64,000 nt of DNA from Bretschneidera sinensis (GCA_023935145.1 CM043704.1:97908873-97972872), one strand, 5' to 3'; positions 25,782-37,180 are shown, counted from the stretch's first letter. Made by a program: numbers and translations. The notes: a model not told the origin generated them from the letters alone.

Positions 25782-26412
25782 TGTTGATGCCAAATATGTG
25801 TTGCTGAGCTGGAGGTTTAGACTACAGAAGTACCTGCACAGGGAAAGAGAGGGAGAGTAGCTATTGGGGTTGACGGAGGGGATGCCTCCGAGGATGCTCC
25901 GATGCTTAAGTTAGAGAAAGCTCAAAGTGTAAGTGTTTTTTTAAGTGAAAAACTAAGTGTCCCCTGGACTACTTACCAAGTCCCTTTTATAGAGTTTCGG
26001 AGGCGGTAGTGAGCCAGGGCGGCTGTGACAGGATACCCCAACTGGGTTGGGTAATGATGCCTATGAGGCCCAGCTAGGAAGCTGAGAACCGTTCAGTAGG
26101 GCTTTTGCCTTGCTGGCTTACTCCAGAGCCGTCTATGCGTTAGGACGGTGTTTTTTCCTGACATCCCAACTTGGTTGGGTAATGATGGTCCGGAGGGCGG
26201 TGGTGACGTGGAAGCCCAGCTGGGGGCTAGGGTGCACTGAAGGGCGGTGGTGACGTGGAGGCCCCGCTGGAGGCAATGATGCCCTGAAGGGCGGTCATGA
26301 CCTGGAGGTCCAACTGTCTGGGCCTGGATTGCCCGCGTGTCTCTTTGAACTCTAGGATCACGATGATCCACGTGTCGTCATCCTATGGGAGAGTCGTATT
26401 TTGGTAGTATCA
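25782..26412 (-). repeat. 3' LTR (element sense) of gypsy element, 631 bp
   Basis: The plus strand reads TGTTGATGCC... to ...TAGTATCA. It matches 35919-36549 over the same length with only about 7 single-base differences by eye (about 1 percent). A minus-strand TATA box (TATAAAAG) lies at 25984-25991. Confidence 0.93.
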
Positions 26413-26430
26413 GAGGCCCCCCACTTCCTT
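26413..26430 (-). other. Polypurine tract of the gypsy element
   Basis: On the minus strand AAGGAAGTGGGGGGCCTC abuts the LTR start TGATACTACC. Confidence 0.8.
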
Positions 26431-26536
26431 AAGGGCGGCACTGTGGTTAAGGAAGTAGCAGAACTAGGTTGGCGTTGGATCCTCTGCGGAGACGTGAAGT
26501 CCGGTCGACATTAGCTCTAAGGCAAAAGAGAATGGA

Positions 26537-27627
26537 CCGAGGACTTGTGGAATGACTCCTCTCTTTGGCCAAGGACACCAGGGGTCCGAGGACAAGTGGG
26601 GCAAACCATCTCTCGAAAATAATGGGCCGAGGACCAGTAGAAGGATCCCTCTCCTCGGCTAAGAATACCTTGGGTCCGAGGACACGTGGAGCAATTCATC
26701 TCCTCGGACCTCGAAGAGAGTGGGCCGAGGACCAGTGGAGCAATCCATCTCCTCGGACTCTGAAGAGAGTGGGCCGAGGACCAGTGGAGCAATCAATCTC
26801 CTCGGACTTTGAAGAGAGTGGGCCGAGGACTAGTGGAGCAATCCACCTCCTCGCCCAAGAATACCATATATCCGAGGACTAGTGGAGCAATCCATCTCCT
26901 CGGACTCTGAAGAGAGTGGGCCGAGGACCAGTGGAGCAATCCACCTCCTCGGCCAAGAATGCCATATGTCCGAGGACTAGTAGAGCAATCCATCTCCTCG
27001 GACTCTGAAGAGAGTGGGCCGAGGACCAGTTGAGCAATCCACCTCCTCGGCCAAGAATGCCATATTTCCGAGGACCAGTGGAGCAATCCATCTCCTCGGA
27101 CTTTGAAGAGAGTGGGCCGAGGACCAGTGGAGCAATTCATCTCCTCGGCCAAGAATGCCATGTGTCCGAGGACTACTGGAGCAATCAATCTCCTCGGACT
27201 CTGAAGAGAGTGGGCCGAGAACCAGTGGAGCAATCCACCTCCTCGGCCAAGAATACCATGTGTCCGAGGACTAGTGGAGCAATCCATCTCCTCGGACTCT
27301 GAAGAGAGTGGGTCGAGGACCAGTGGAGCAATCCATCTCCTCGGACTCTGAAGAGAGTGGGCCGAGAACCAGTGGAGCAATCCACCTCCTCGGCCAAGAA
27401 TACCATATGTCCGAGGACTAGTGGAGCAATCCATCTCCTCGGACTCTGAAGAGAGTGGGCCGAGGACCAGTGGAGCAATCCATCTCCTCGGACTCTGAAG
27501 AGAGTGGGTCGAGAACCAGTGGAGCAATCCACCTCCTCGGCCAAGAATACCATATGTCCGAGGACTAGTGGAGCAATCCATCTCTTCGGACTCTGAAGAG
27601 GGTGGGCCGAGGACCAGTGGAGCTACG
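26537..27627. repeat. 49-bp minisatellite inside the gypsy element, about 22 units
   Basis: Units begin CCGAGGACCAGTGGAGCAAT. From 26627 to 27607 the unit start recurs every 49 bp with no indel across 20 units; two degenerate units lie to the left at 26537 and 26586. Two unit types share the first half and differ in the second: A ends GACTCTGAAGAGAGTGGG, B ends GCCAAGAATACCATATGT. The order from 26627 is B AAA B A B A B A B A B AA B AA B A, so AB dimers (98 bp) and an AAB trimer (147 bp) have been copied as blocks. CCGAGG at each unit start and CCTCGG inside are complementary. It lies between the antisense gene promoter and the 3' LTR. Confidence 0.95.
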
Positions 27628-27857
27628 GGAAAGTGTTTTGTGTCCAAGACGGCGGCTGAGGAGACACGTGGCTTTACCTGGGCAGCTGCCGCGTCATGTT
27701 ACCTTGGAATTTTAAACAGCCGTTTTAGGGAAAGCGGCAGCCACCTCGAGGGACGTAACGCCCCCTGGGAAAGTGTGTTGGTCGCTTGGGAATTCTAAAG
27801 AGTCCCTTTGATTCCCGCGACTGCATTGAATGTTCCTCGTGGGCCGTGACCCTTCCC

Positions 27858-27867
27858 CTATATAAGG
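27858..27867 (+). promoter_or_regulatory. TATA box of the antisense gene in the gypsy element
   Basis: CTATATAAGG on the plus strand, about 300 bp upstream of ATG 28165, followed about 30 bp later by a pyrimidine/CACACACTATAACC initiator-like stretch. It is oriented for the gene that runs against gag-pol. Confidence 0.7.
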
Positions 27868-28164
27868 GGCTTGGATTTCCCCTTCTTCCACACACTATAA
27901 CCTTCTTTTGTTTTCAGAGTTCAGAGAGTAGCTTTCCTGAGAGCCCTCGGCCTCGTCCTAATTGTGATTGTGAGTACCTGTCCTCGTCCCAAAGGTGTTT
28001 GGGAGTCCTCGTCCTCGTCCTTTCAGAGAGAAGTTTGGTGTGATCGTTGCGTTCGCGAGATCTTGGGAGGAACGCCCTTGGACATACACCGAACATTTAG
28101 GAGGAATTCAAGTCCGAATCCTTCGGACTTTGGTGAGTTCGTGTTTTCTTTCATTTTTACATCT

Positions 28165-30263
28165 ATGTCTTCTTCGTTTGATACATACCGCGATAGGCCA
28201 AGTAGTAGTAATAATGGTAAGAGTAGTGTAGATGATACGAGTGGTAGCAGCGCCGAAGAAGTAGAGACGTCCTCGTCTTCTTCTGGGGGGAATACCCCCG
28301 TAACGGGTACGCCCAGGGCAGACCCTATGGCGCTAGTGCCCTACATTCCTTTGGAGGTGGGGAGAGAACATCAGGAAGAGTCCTCGTCCGGTGAGGACAC
28401 TCTTAGAGCATTGACCGACATTAGGGAGACCTCGGCTGGAGAGGAGAGAGAGGAATGGAACTATACAGCTAACGAGATCCCTAGCCAACTGAGGGAGGAG
28501 GATTTGGAAGTGATAAGGAAGACGTACCGCATTCCGGGCGAGTACGATCTTCGGCTGGCCAGGGTGGGGGAGAGGGCCTGTGATGTCCTCCCTGACCGAG
28601 CCCCGTTTGAGCTCTGTGTATACGAGCATCACATGCAGGCCGGGCTCCGGTTTCCCCTTCACCCCTACTTTTGTGCGATCCTTAGGTACTTTGATATAGC
28701 ACTGTGTCAGCTGGTGCCCAATTCGGTACGGCTGATCATGGCCTTTATCTGCGTCTGCTTAGAAGTGGGCCGGCCAATGACAATGGATGTTTTCAAGGCC
28801 CACTTCTTGATCAGCCGGCATGGTCAGACAGGGTGGGTGGTCTTCAGTACTCGGTCGAAGAGGAGGTTGCTGATGAAGACCCCTTCATCTATCAAGAGGT
28901 AGAAGAAGAATTTCTTTTTCATCCGATCTGCATAGGACTTCGGCTTACCTCGTGCGTGGAGTATGGACCGCACCGAGAAATGCAAAAAGCCGGGCCTTCT
29001 TTCGTATGAGCAAGAGACGGTGAACGCCATGGTGGCCTCGCCTTTGGACGTCGGGGTCTTATATGACAATGAAGAATTGGCCCGGCGAGGTCTTTGTTCT
29101 TCGTGCCCCGAGCCTTCGCTTGAGAGCGGTAAAGGCTTTGGTTTACCCTCTACTTTCTTTGTTCTTATTTTGCATCGTCACCCCGTGATTTGTACTTACA
29201 CTATTTCCTTTGTTTGTTTTGATCAGAGATGGAGGCGGCCGCCCGTTCCCGAGAGCATGCCAAGAAGTTGGCATTGGAGCAGAGGAGGTCGGCCTGGTCC
29301 AAGAAGCAGACAGCGTCGACTTCTCGGCCTAAGAAGAGGCCCCGAGCCCCATCTCCGGCTCCGATCGACTTGGGGACTCCTCCAAGGCCACCGACCCAGT
29401 CAGAGACACCTCCGGTAAGTAGTGCCCCAACGCCGATCCCCATGACTACGGGGACTCCCACTGTTCCAGGCCCTAGCCAAGGGTCAGCTTCGGAGGCCTC
29501 GATCTTCACGCCCAACTGGGCCATCCGGACAGATGACTCTGTCTTCGCACATCCTCGGGTGGCGAGGGAACATCTGTTTAAGGGCACCCCCCCTCGTGAC
29601 GTGGCTGAGTTGGGCCGAAAGACCACGGACTCTCTCTGTGCGGCGACCGAGGCTTTGGCTTCTCAGGTTAGATTCCGTTTTTGCTTTGCCTTACGTTATT
29701 TTTGTCGCATTTCGTTTCACACATGGCTTCTGGTGGCAGATGGGTGTTCTGGTGGGCGCGGCCACGCGTCGATGCATGGAGACAGCGGAGCTTCTTGGGC
29801 ATACCTAGCGTCAGCTGGAGGAGAGGACAGAGGCCGTCTGCAAGCTTCCTTGGAGTCTGCTATCCTGGCTAAAGCTGTAGCCGAAGCCACTGCTCGGACC
29901 GCTGTCGAGGAGGTCGAGGCCCGCCTCAGAGCCGCAGCGGAGGAGGCCGAGGCTCGTCTTCGAGCCTCTACAGAGGAGGCTGAGGCCCGCACTAGGGCGA
30001 CCGTGGAGGAAGCCTTGGCTTCTTTCCAGAGTTCGGAGGCCTATCGTATGGCCGTCGTTTCCGAGGGTGGCCAGCAGTACCTTACGGGGTTTATGGAGGC
30101 CAAGGGGAAGGCTGAGGCCATGTACCCGGAGCTTGACTTCTCCGCGTTGGACCTGCTGGGGCCCGATGATGAGGAGCTGCTGGCTTCAGATGATGAGCCC
30201 ACCGACGGACAGGACCGTGACGGGCGATCAGGCATGGGGTCTCCTGCCCTTGGAGATCAGTAG
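28165..30263 (+). pseudogene. Antisense gene of the Tat element (Transposase_28-like), 3 exons
   Basis: Runs opposite to gag-pol. ATG 28165 follows a plausible 5' UTR. Exons 28165-29128, 29227-29666 and 29740-30263 join in phase through GT-AG introns of 98 and 73 bp. The first exon has a Ser-rich acidic head, then a globular part (EDLEVIRKTYRIPGEYDLRL, PFELCVYEHHMQAGLRFPLH) that resembles the plant 'putative gypsy-type transposon' domain (Pfam Transposase_28). The third exon is a long alanine/glutamate coiled coil with repeated AEEAEARLRA heptads and an acidic tail. In-frame TAGs at 28900, 28933 and 29806 and a one-base frameshift near 29845 disable this copy. The biochemical role of such antisense proteins is not established. 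Confidence 0.8.
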
Positions 30264-30459
30264 GGCTTAGGTTGGGGGCACTCTGTTGTAGCCCCCTTTT
30301 TTGTGTTGTTTTGGCCCAGCCAGTTTTTGTGTTGTCTTTTGAGGCTGTTGGTGCCCTACTTTGCTTTGGTTTAGGTTTTTTTGTTTTAGTCGACAGAAAG
30401 ATGTAAGTAAAGTCTTTAACATATATGAAACAATACTGTTTACATAAGTACAATGCTGT

Positions 30460-33400
30460 TTATTGATAAAAACGTCGAAGATGTTCCACATTCCAAGTAC
30501 GAGGGATGGCTTTTCCGTTCAATTCTTCGAGTTCAAACGTGCCGGGTCGGCATACTCTTTTGATGCGATATGGCCCTTCCCAATTAGGGACTAGTTTGCC
30601 TGATTCTCGGGGCCTGGATACTGCGTTCTTTCGCATGACGAGGTCATGAAGACAGAAACGTCTTACTTTTACCCTCGAGTTGAAGTACTTGGCGGCTCGC
30701 TGCTGATAAATGGCAAGTCGGATTTGGGCTTTGTCCCGGGCTTCATCGAGAAGATCGGCGTTCATGTGAAGGGCTTCCTCATTGCTTCGTTCCTCGAAAT
30801 TCTGAACTCACAAGGAAGGTACTCTTATTTCCAAGGGGATGACTGCCTCGGACCCATAAGTCATGAAGAAGGGGGTTTCCCCGGTGGGTGCTCGAGTCGT
30901 GGTTCGATATGCCCAAAGTATGTTGGGTAAATGGTCTGTCCACTGCTTCTCTGCTTCGTCTATTCGCATTTTAATGCCTTGCAAGATCGTTCGGTTGGTA
31001 ACTTCGGCTTGTCCATTTGCTTGCGGGTATCCGACCGAAGAGAAACGATGGTCAATGTGTAATTCATCGCAAAATGTTTTGAACCGCACACTGTCAAACT
31101 GTTTGCTGTTGTCTGTCACTAATACTTGGGGTACTCCAAATCGACATACGATTGATTTCCACACGAAGGCTCGGGTTTGAAAGTCCGTGATGCTGGCCAA
31201 GGGTTCAGCTTCTACCCATTTTGTAAAATAATCTATTGCAACTATGAGGTACTTTCTTTGGCCGGTTGCTCCGGGAAAGGGTCTGAGAAGGTCCATTCCC
31301 CACATAACGAAAGGAAGTGGACTGACTATTGGTGTCAAAAGGTTCGCTGGTTGGCGTGGCACAGTGGCATACCGTTGACAGCTTTGACATCTGGTCACCA
31401 GCTCCATGGCCGCTTCCCTCATCTTCGGCCAATAATATCCTTGACGGAGGATTTTGAACGCCAGGGCACGTCCCCCGAGGTGATTTTCACATATACCTTC
31501 ATGGACTTCTCGGAGGGCGTAATTAGCTTCGGTCGGGTCAAGACACTTCAAGAAGGGCGTTGTCAATCCCCGCTTATACAGGTGATCATCCAGAATTGCG
31601 TATCGGGCGGCTCGAGACACAATCTTTCGGGCTTCGCTTTTGTTATTGGGCAGGATACCATCACGTAAGTATTCCAGGATAAGACTCATCCACGTTCTCT
31701 CACCAACCACGGGTAAGACCATTATTTCGTCGATACTAGGCATGGCGAGGGTTTCGAGGTAGACTACTCGCCTGGACTCGAGCTGGCAAGATGAAGCAAG
31801 CCGGGCCAATGAGTCGGCCTTCGTATTTTTCGCCCGAGGAATCTGGTTTAGAGAAAAGACTTCAAACTGCCCAGCTAATATCTTTGCTGCTGCAAGGTAG
31901 CGAGCGATTTTTTCTCCTCGGGCCTCGAATTCGCCGTTCACCTGGTTCACCACTAGTTGGGAATCGCTATATACATGTAAATTTTGTATAGATATTACCT
32001 TGGCTAATCTCATGCCTGCGAGTAGAGCTTCATACTCGGCTTCATTGTTCGACGCTGGAAACCCGAACCTCAGGGCGTACTCAATGGCGAAGTTATCGGG
32101 ACCGCTCAGAATGAGCCCGGCTCCGCTTCCAGAGTCAGTAGAGGATCTGTCCACATGAAGGGTCCAGCGTAAGGACGGGCTCGATGGCATAACATCATGT
32201 GGAGATTCTTCTTCTGTCAAGGGCAAAGTAGTTTCCATGACAAAATCAGCTAGGGCTTGTGCTTTGATAGCTGTCCGAGGCCGATAACGGATGTCGAACT
32301 CTCCCAACTCTATTGACCATTTGACCATTCTACCGGCAACATTTGGTTTGTGGAGTATTTGTCGAAGAGGCTGGTTGGTGAGGATTGTGATGGTATGGGC
32401 TTGAAAATAAGGTCGAAGCTTCTGGGCCGAAATCAACAGAGCATACGCCATCTTTTCAGTTGGAAGATATCTTGTCTCGGCATCATGAAGCACTTTGCTG
32501 ACATAATACACTGGCTTCTGTATGCCTTCTTCTTCTCGTATTAAGACGGAGGCCACTACTTCGGGCCCAGCCGAGAGATACAAGAAAAGGTTTTCGCCGG
32601 CTACGGGTTTGGTAAGCACGGGAGGCGTCCCCAAATATATTTTCAGCGCCCTGAAGGCTTCTTGACAAGCTTCGTTCCACACGAAGTTCTGAGTCCGACG
32701 AATGGCTTTAAAAAAGGGAAGGCACTTCTCGGCAGATTTGGACATGAATCGGCTGAGGGCCGCTATTCTTCCAGTAAGGCGCTGGACGTCCCTCACGGTC
32801 CGAGGTGGACTTATGTTAAGAATAGCATCGATCTTTTCTGGATTGGCTTCTATACCTCTGTGGGTGACCAGGAAGCCGAGGAATTTCCCCCCAGTGACTC
32901 CAAAGGCACACTTCGTAGGGTTCAACTTCATGTGATGATGGCGGAGGATGTCAAAAGCTTCTTGGAGATCGGCCTCGTGGTCCTGTGTTTTGACACTTTT
33001 GACCAGCATGTCGTCCACATATACTTCCATATTTCGACCCATCTGCTCTTTGAATATCTTGTTTACTAGCCTCTGGTAAGTGGCCCCCACATTTTTCAAA
33101 CCGAACGGCATGACCCTATAACAATAGAGGTCTTGCTCTGTGATAAATGCCGTATTCTCTTGGTCAGACGGGTGCATAAGGATTTGGTTATACCCGGAGT
33201 AAGCATCCATGAATGTTAACAGCTCATGGCCGGATGTTGCGTCAACGAGTTGATCAATCCGGGGCAAAGGAAAACTGTCTTTAGGACAGGCTTTATTGAG
33301 ATCAGAAAAGTCTATACAAATTCGCCATTTGCCGTTTGCCTTTTTTACCATTACAACATTAGAGACCCAGTCCGGATAGCTCACCTCTCGGATGAAGTCA

Positions 33401-33815
33401 GCCGATCGTAATTTTTCAACTTCTGCCCGAACAACTGCCTGTCGCTCAGGAGCAAACGACCTTTTCTTCTGGATGACCGGTTTGTGAGTCGGGTCAACAC
33501 TTAAGCGATGTACGATGACATCTGGGCTGATTCCTGGCATATCGGCAGCAGTCCAGGCGAATAGATCTTGGTTGGCCCGTAGAAGCGCTAATAGAGATTC
33601 CTAAAAAGTACTGGACAGGTTGGAACCGATTTGAACAGTTCTGGTGCTATCTTCGCCGAAGGGGATCGTGAGCACATCTTCTCCGGGCCTACCTCGTAGG
33701 GTGCTTGCTTCATCCCTAAGGTCATTCAATTCGAGTGGTAGGGCTTCTGTCTTTTTGCCCTTTATTGCACTGAGATAACAGGATCTGGCGAGTCGTTGAT
33801 CCCCTTTGATCTCGC
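30460..33815 (-). pseudogene. Gypsy pol: RT, RNase H, second RNase H, integrase
   Basis: On the minus strand the frame is open from 33540 to a TGA at 30808-30810 and then continues unbroken to 30460. Upstream the same frame has a TAG at 33601-33603. RT has YVDD (MEVYVDDMLVKS) and FPLPRIDQLVD; RNase H follows. Then a second, archaeal-type RNase H (LHVDRSSTDSGSGAG, NNEAEYEALLAG, VYSDSQLVV, ADSLARLAS) retains its acidic residues. Integrase has an HHCC finger (CQSCQRY), catalytic Asp in WGMDLL, Asp in VTDN and Glu in NGQAEVTNR, and a C-terminal segment ending RTWNVEHLRRFYQ. The VTDNSKQFD block departs from the usual SDNG. Only two nonsense codons, both consistent with C-to-T change, separate it from an open frame. 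Confidence 0.92.
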
Positions 33816-35841
33816 CTACTCCGTCTGCCGTGGGGAATTTGATTTGAGATGATGGGTAGAGACAACCGCTCGGAGTTTATTCAGCGTGGGTCGTCCGAGT
33901 ATCATATTGTAGGAGGAGGATTGTCGAACAATTAACAAAGTGGAGTGTACGGTCGTTGTTTGAGGTGCCGTTCCCGCAGTTACTGGGAGAGTTATGCTGC
34001 CTTCTGTAAATACTGGTCCCCTTGAGAAACCATAGAGTGGGGTTGAGACCAACTCTAGATGTGCATCGCCTAGATGCATTTGTTGAAAGGCATCATAAAA
34101 GAGGATATCGGTTGAGCTCCCGTTATCGACTAGGACTCGTCTTATCTCATGATTAGCCACAAGGAGTGAAATTACAACAGCATCGTCGTGTGGGATCTGC
34201 ACTCCTTCCAAGTCTTCGTCCGAGAAAGAAATAGTGTCTCCGGTCCTAGGTCGTTTATGAGGTCCAGCGACAGAGGCTATTGACCTGGCATAAGACCTGC
34301 TGCGAGCGTGTGACCCCCCGCCAGCAACGAGTCCTCCGTAAATGGTTTTGATAATCTTTGCCACGGGGACCTCCGGTTTTTTCTGGCTGGGCTCCCTATA
34401 ACTTGGCCCTGGATTCTTCCGAGCTGCCCTTGTAGGTCTGTTTCGCTCATGAGGACGTTCAGGGCTTCTACGCGATCGTTCATCACATTTCTCCTGTCGT
34501 GGCCCGACGTATTCTTTTAGATGCCCCCGATTGATGAGGGCCTCGATCTGATTTTTTAAGACCTTACACTCTTCCGTATCATGGCCGAAGTTTCTGTGAA
34601 ATCTACACCAAGTATTTCGATCTGGGTTGAGGTTCGGCGGCCTTGGGGGCCATTGCAAGAAGTCCCTGTCATGAATTTGCATCAGAATGTTGGTCCTGGA
34701 GGCATTCAGCGGCGAATAACTACGGATTTGCCTCGGAGTTCTGGTCCTGGTTCCGTAGGCTGCAATAGTCCGGGATCTATCCTCAAAAGGTCTGAGGGTT
34801 CTGGGTTTCTCCTCGCGAAATGGCTGTTTGGAGGGTTCGCGGCCGGGACTAGTGGGGCCTCTCTTCCTCCTTTTCGTGTCTCCTTCGCGTTCTCTTCGGA
34901 ACGCTTGATCATCTTCCGCCATCATGTATTTTTCGGCTCGTGCCAAGACTTCATTCATATCCATAGGCGGACGTCTGATGAGTTTTGAGCTGAAGAATCC
35001 GGATCTTAATCCATTTTTGAATGCCAAGAGCTGAACATTGGGATCAAGGTCTGGGATCTCCCAAGCTGCAGTGTTGAATCTGGAAATATAGGCGCGAAGC
35101 TTCTCTCCTTTTGACTGGACAATGTTAAACAGAGACTCCGAAGTTTTCTTGGGTCCTTTGCTGCTGATGAAATGTGAGGCGAAGGCATAGCTTAGGTCTT
35201 TGAAAGTGCGAATACCTCCTGGTTTCAAGCGGGAATACCACGTCCCAGCCGCTTTCTCGAGGGTTAATGGGAATGCTCTACACATAACAGAGTCCGAATG
35301 TCTATGGAGGGTCATTGTGGTTCGGTAGTGCTGGAGGTGGTCCAGGGGATCGGTGGATCCATCGTAAAGTTTGATTTGTGGCATCCGAAAATTGAGTGGG
35401 AGGGGGGCGTCAAGGACTTCTTGTATGAAAGGTGGGTCCTGTACATCGAGGTCGTCGCTAATACTGTGGCCGCGTTCTTTAAACGCCTCATTGATTCGTC
35501 CCTCTATGTCCTCGATCCGTTTGCCAAACCCTTCGCTGTTCTTGGGCATGGGACTCTCTCTGGACTTAGCTGGGGGGAGGTGAGTGGGTCGCCGAGCAGA
35601 CATCCGCTGGTGGGCGGCGGTCAGTGGAACCATTGTGGCCTGGTTCCTGCGATGGGAGTGGCAGGGTCTGCTGAGGTCGCCTGCGAACTTCGGCCCCCAG
35701 ATCGGCCACTAGGTGTGCGAGCTCTGCGAATTGCGCCTGGAGCGTGCCTTTATTCGGATGAACCTCGGGTTCGGCTGAAGAACTGGCTCCCGACCGTAGC
35801 ACGCGAGCGCCTAGATCCCTGGCGGGTGTTTTTGGAGGCAT
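33816..35841 (-). pseudogene. Gypsy gag-protease
   Basis: The gag start is ATG 35841 (MPPKTPARDLGARVL). After about 70-80 codons the family sequence switches frame (between about 35633 and 35566) and then runs open to 33816, so one small indel splits it. The large frame has the retrotransposon gag domain (about 35400-34950: LYDGSTDPLDHLQHY, TWYSRLKPGGIRTFKDL), a zinc-knuckle-like WCRFHRNFGHDTEEC, and a retropepsin with active site VLVDNGSSTDILF (about 34130). Its usual C-terminal continuation into pol is lost by a second frameshift near 33845. Gag forms the particle; the protease cuts the polyprotein. Confidence 0.88.
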
Positions 35842-35898
35842 GCTAACAGATGAGTTCTTTAGATTTCTTCGCTGTTACTGTCAGCGAGAGATGTGGTT

Positions 35899-35918
35899 TC
35901 CCACGGACGGCGCCAATC
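35899..35918 (-). other. Primer binding site of the gypsy element
   Basis: The minus strand next to the LTR reads GATTGGCGCCGTCCGTGGGA. The TTGGCGCCGTC...GGGA form is frequent in plant Tat/Athila elements. I am not certain which tRNA it matches. Confidence 0.7.
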
Positions 35919-36549
35919 TGTTGATGCCAAATATGTGTTGCTGAGCTGGAGGTTTAGACTATAGAAGTACTTGCACAGGGAAAGAGAAGGAGAGTAGCTA
36001 TTGGGGTCGACGGAGGGGATGCCTCCGAGGATGCTCCGATGCTTAAGTTAGAGAAAGCTCAAAGTGTAAGTGTTTTTTTACGTGAAAAACTAAGTGTCCC
36101 CTGGACTACTTACCAAGTCCCTTTTATAGAGTTTCGGAGGCGGTAGTGAGCCAGGGCGGCTGTGACAGGATACCCCAACTGGGTTGGGTAATGATGCCTA
36201 TGAGGCCCAGCTAGGAAGCTGAGAACCGTTCAGTAGGGCTTTTGCCTTGCTGGCTTACTCCAGAGCCGTCTATGCGTTAGGACGGTGTTTTTTCCTGACG
36301 TCCCAACTTGGTTGGGTAATGATGGTCCGGAGGGCGGTGGTGACGTGGAAGCCCAGCTGGGGGCTAGGGTGCACTGAAGGGCGGTGGTGACGTGGAGGCC
36401 CCGCTGGAGGCAATGATGCCCTGAAGGGCGGTCATGACCTGGAGGTCCAACTGTCTGGGCCTGGATTGCCCGCGTGTCTCTTTGAACTCTGGGATCACGA
36501 TGATCCACGTGTCGTCATCCTATGGGAGAGTCGTATTTTGGTAGTATCA
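35919..36549 (-). repeat. 5' LTR (element sense) of gypsy element, 631 bp
   Basis: Same length as the left LTR, almost identical. The minus-strand TATA box CTATAAAAGGG is at about 36121-36129 and should drive gag-pol leftward. Confidence 0.93.
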
Positions 36550-36810
36550 TGGTCTTCCCTTTTTGACAGGTCTAGTTTATCCTAGTCATCCTAAACTACC
36601 TTCCCAGATTCAGAGATGTAATGGGATTAGATTTAGTAGGTACAACGCCCTTCAGCTAGTTTCCGAGAGGATAATTCTCATTATATAGTTCTTTTTTCTT
36701 TCATAGATTTTGCATACAAATGGCATGTAAGTACCCTGTTGAATGTTGGAATTTGTTACTGTAGATTCATAGTGGGAGAATGTAGTATCTTCTGGCAAAT
36801 AGTTTTGGCA

Positions 36811-36815
36811 CCAAC
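36811..36815 (+). repeat. Target site duplication CCAAC, left copy (copia 2)
   Basis: Identical to 42822-42826. Both lie in the SecE-type gene exon reading ...GGC ACC AAC CAT.... Confidence 0.88.
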
Positions 36816-37123
36816 TGTTGGATATATGATGGGGATTGATTATTGAAAGTGGGGTCGTTTATCAAAATAAGTGAGAGATAGAGAGAAAGGTTTCAACGTG
36901 TGACCATGTCACTTTCATTAAAATTTGATTTGCCCCTCACAATGCAAGAGGTTATCGGCGAACTTCTTCAAAGATATAATGAAGCTCTGATATTATTCTG
37001 CACTTTGCACTTTGTGAAGAATAACCCACAACAGCTTCTAAAAATTTGTAATATTTCTGAATATAAGTAAATCAGTATTGTAAATGAGAAGAATAAGAAG
37101 AGAGAAAACCAGAAAATCTGATT

Positions 37124-37180
<57 letters not shown>

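Larger units (their letters stand above)
25782..36549 (-). mobile_element. Ty3/gypsy LTR retrotransposon, Tat lineage, 10.8 kb
   Basis: Reading right to left: 5' LTR (35919-36549), primer site, gag-protease, pol with RT, RNase H, a second RNase H and integrase, then a gene on the opposite strand, a minisatellite, polypurine tract and 3' LTR. The extra RNase H just before integrase and the antisense frame between pol and the 3' LTR are marks of the plant Tat lineage (Ogre, Grande, Retand relatives). The element is markedly GC-richer than its host surroundings. LTR identity near 99 percent shows it is recent. The 5-bp flanks (CTGCT and TGGTC) do not match. It sits in the pyrimidine tract of a SecE-gene intron. 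Confidence 0.92.

Noticed and set aside
26093..26371. 92-codon frame repeated at 36230-36508
   Set aside because: It lies inside both LTRs and simply reflects their identity.
26537..27627. CRISPR-like array
   Set aside because: Units are adjacent with no unique spacers, in a eukaryotic retrotransposon.
26793..27647. 284-codon open frame across the tandem repeats, and similar frames on the other strand
   Set aside because: A 49-bp repeat lacking stops in one phase gives long frames by periodicity; the peptide is just repeats, with no start context or domain.
28165..30263. Reading the plus-strand three-exon gene as an ordinary host gene
   Set aside because: It lies between the LTRs of one element and matches the antisense gene position and composition known in Tat elements.
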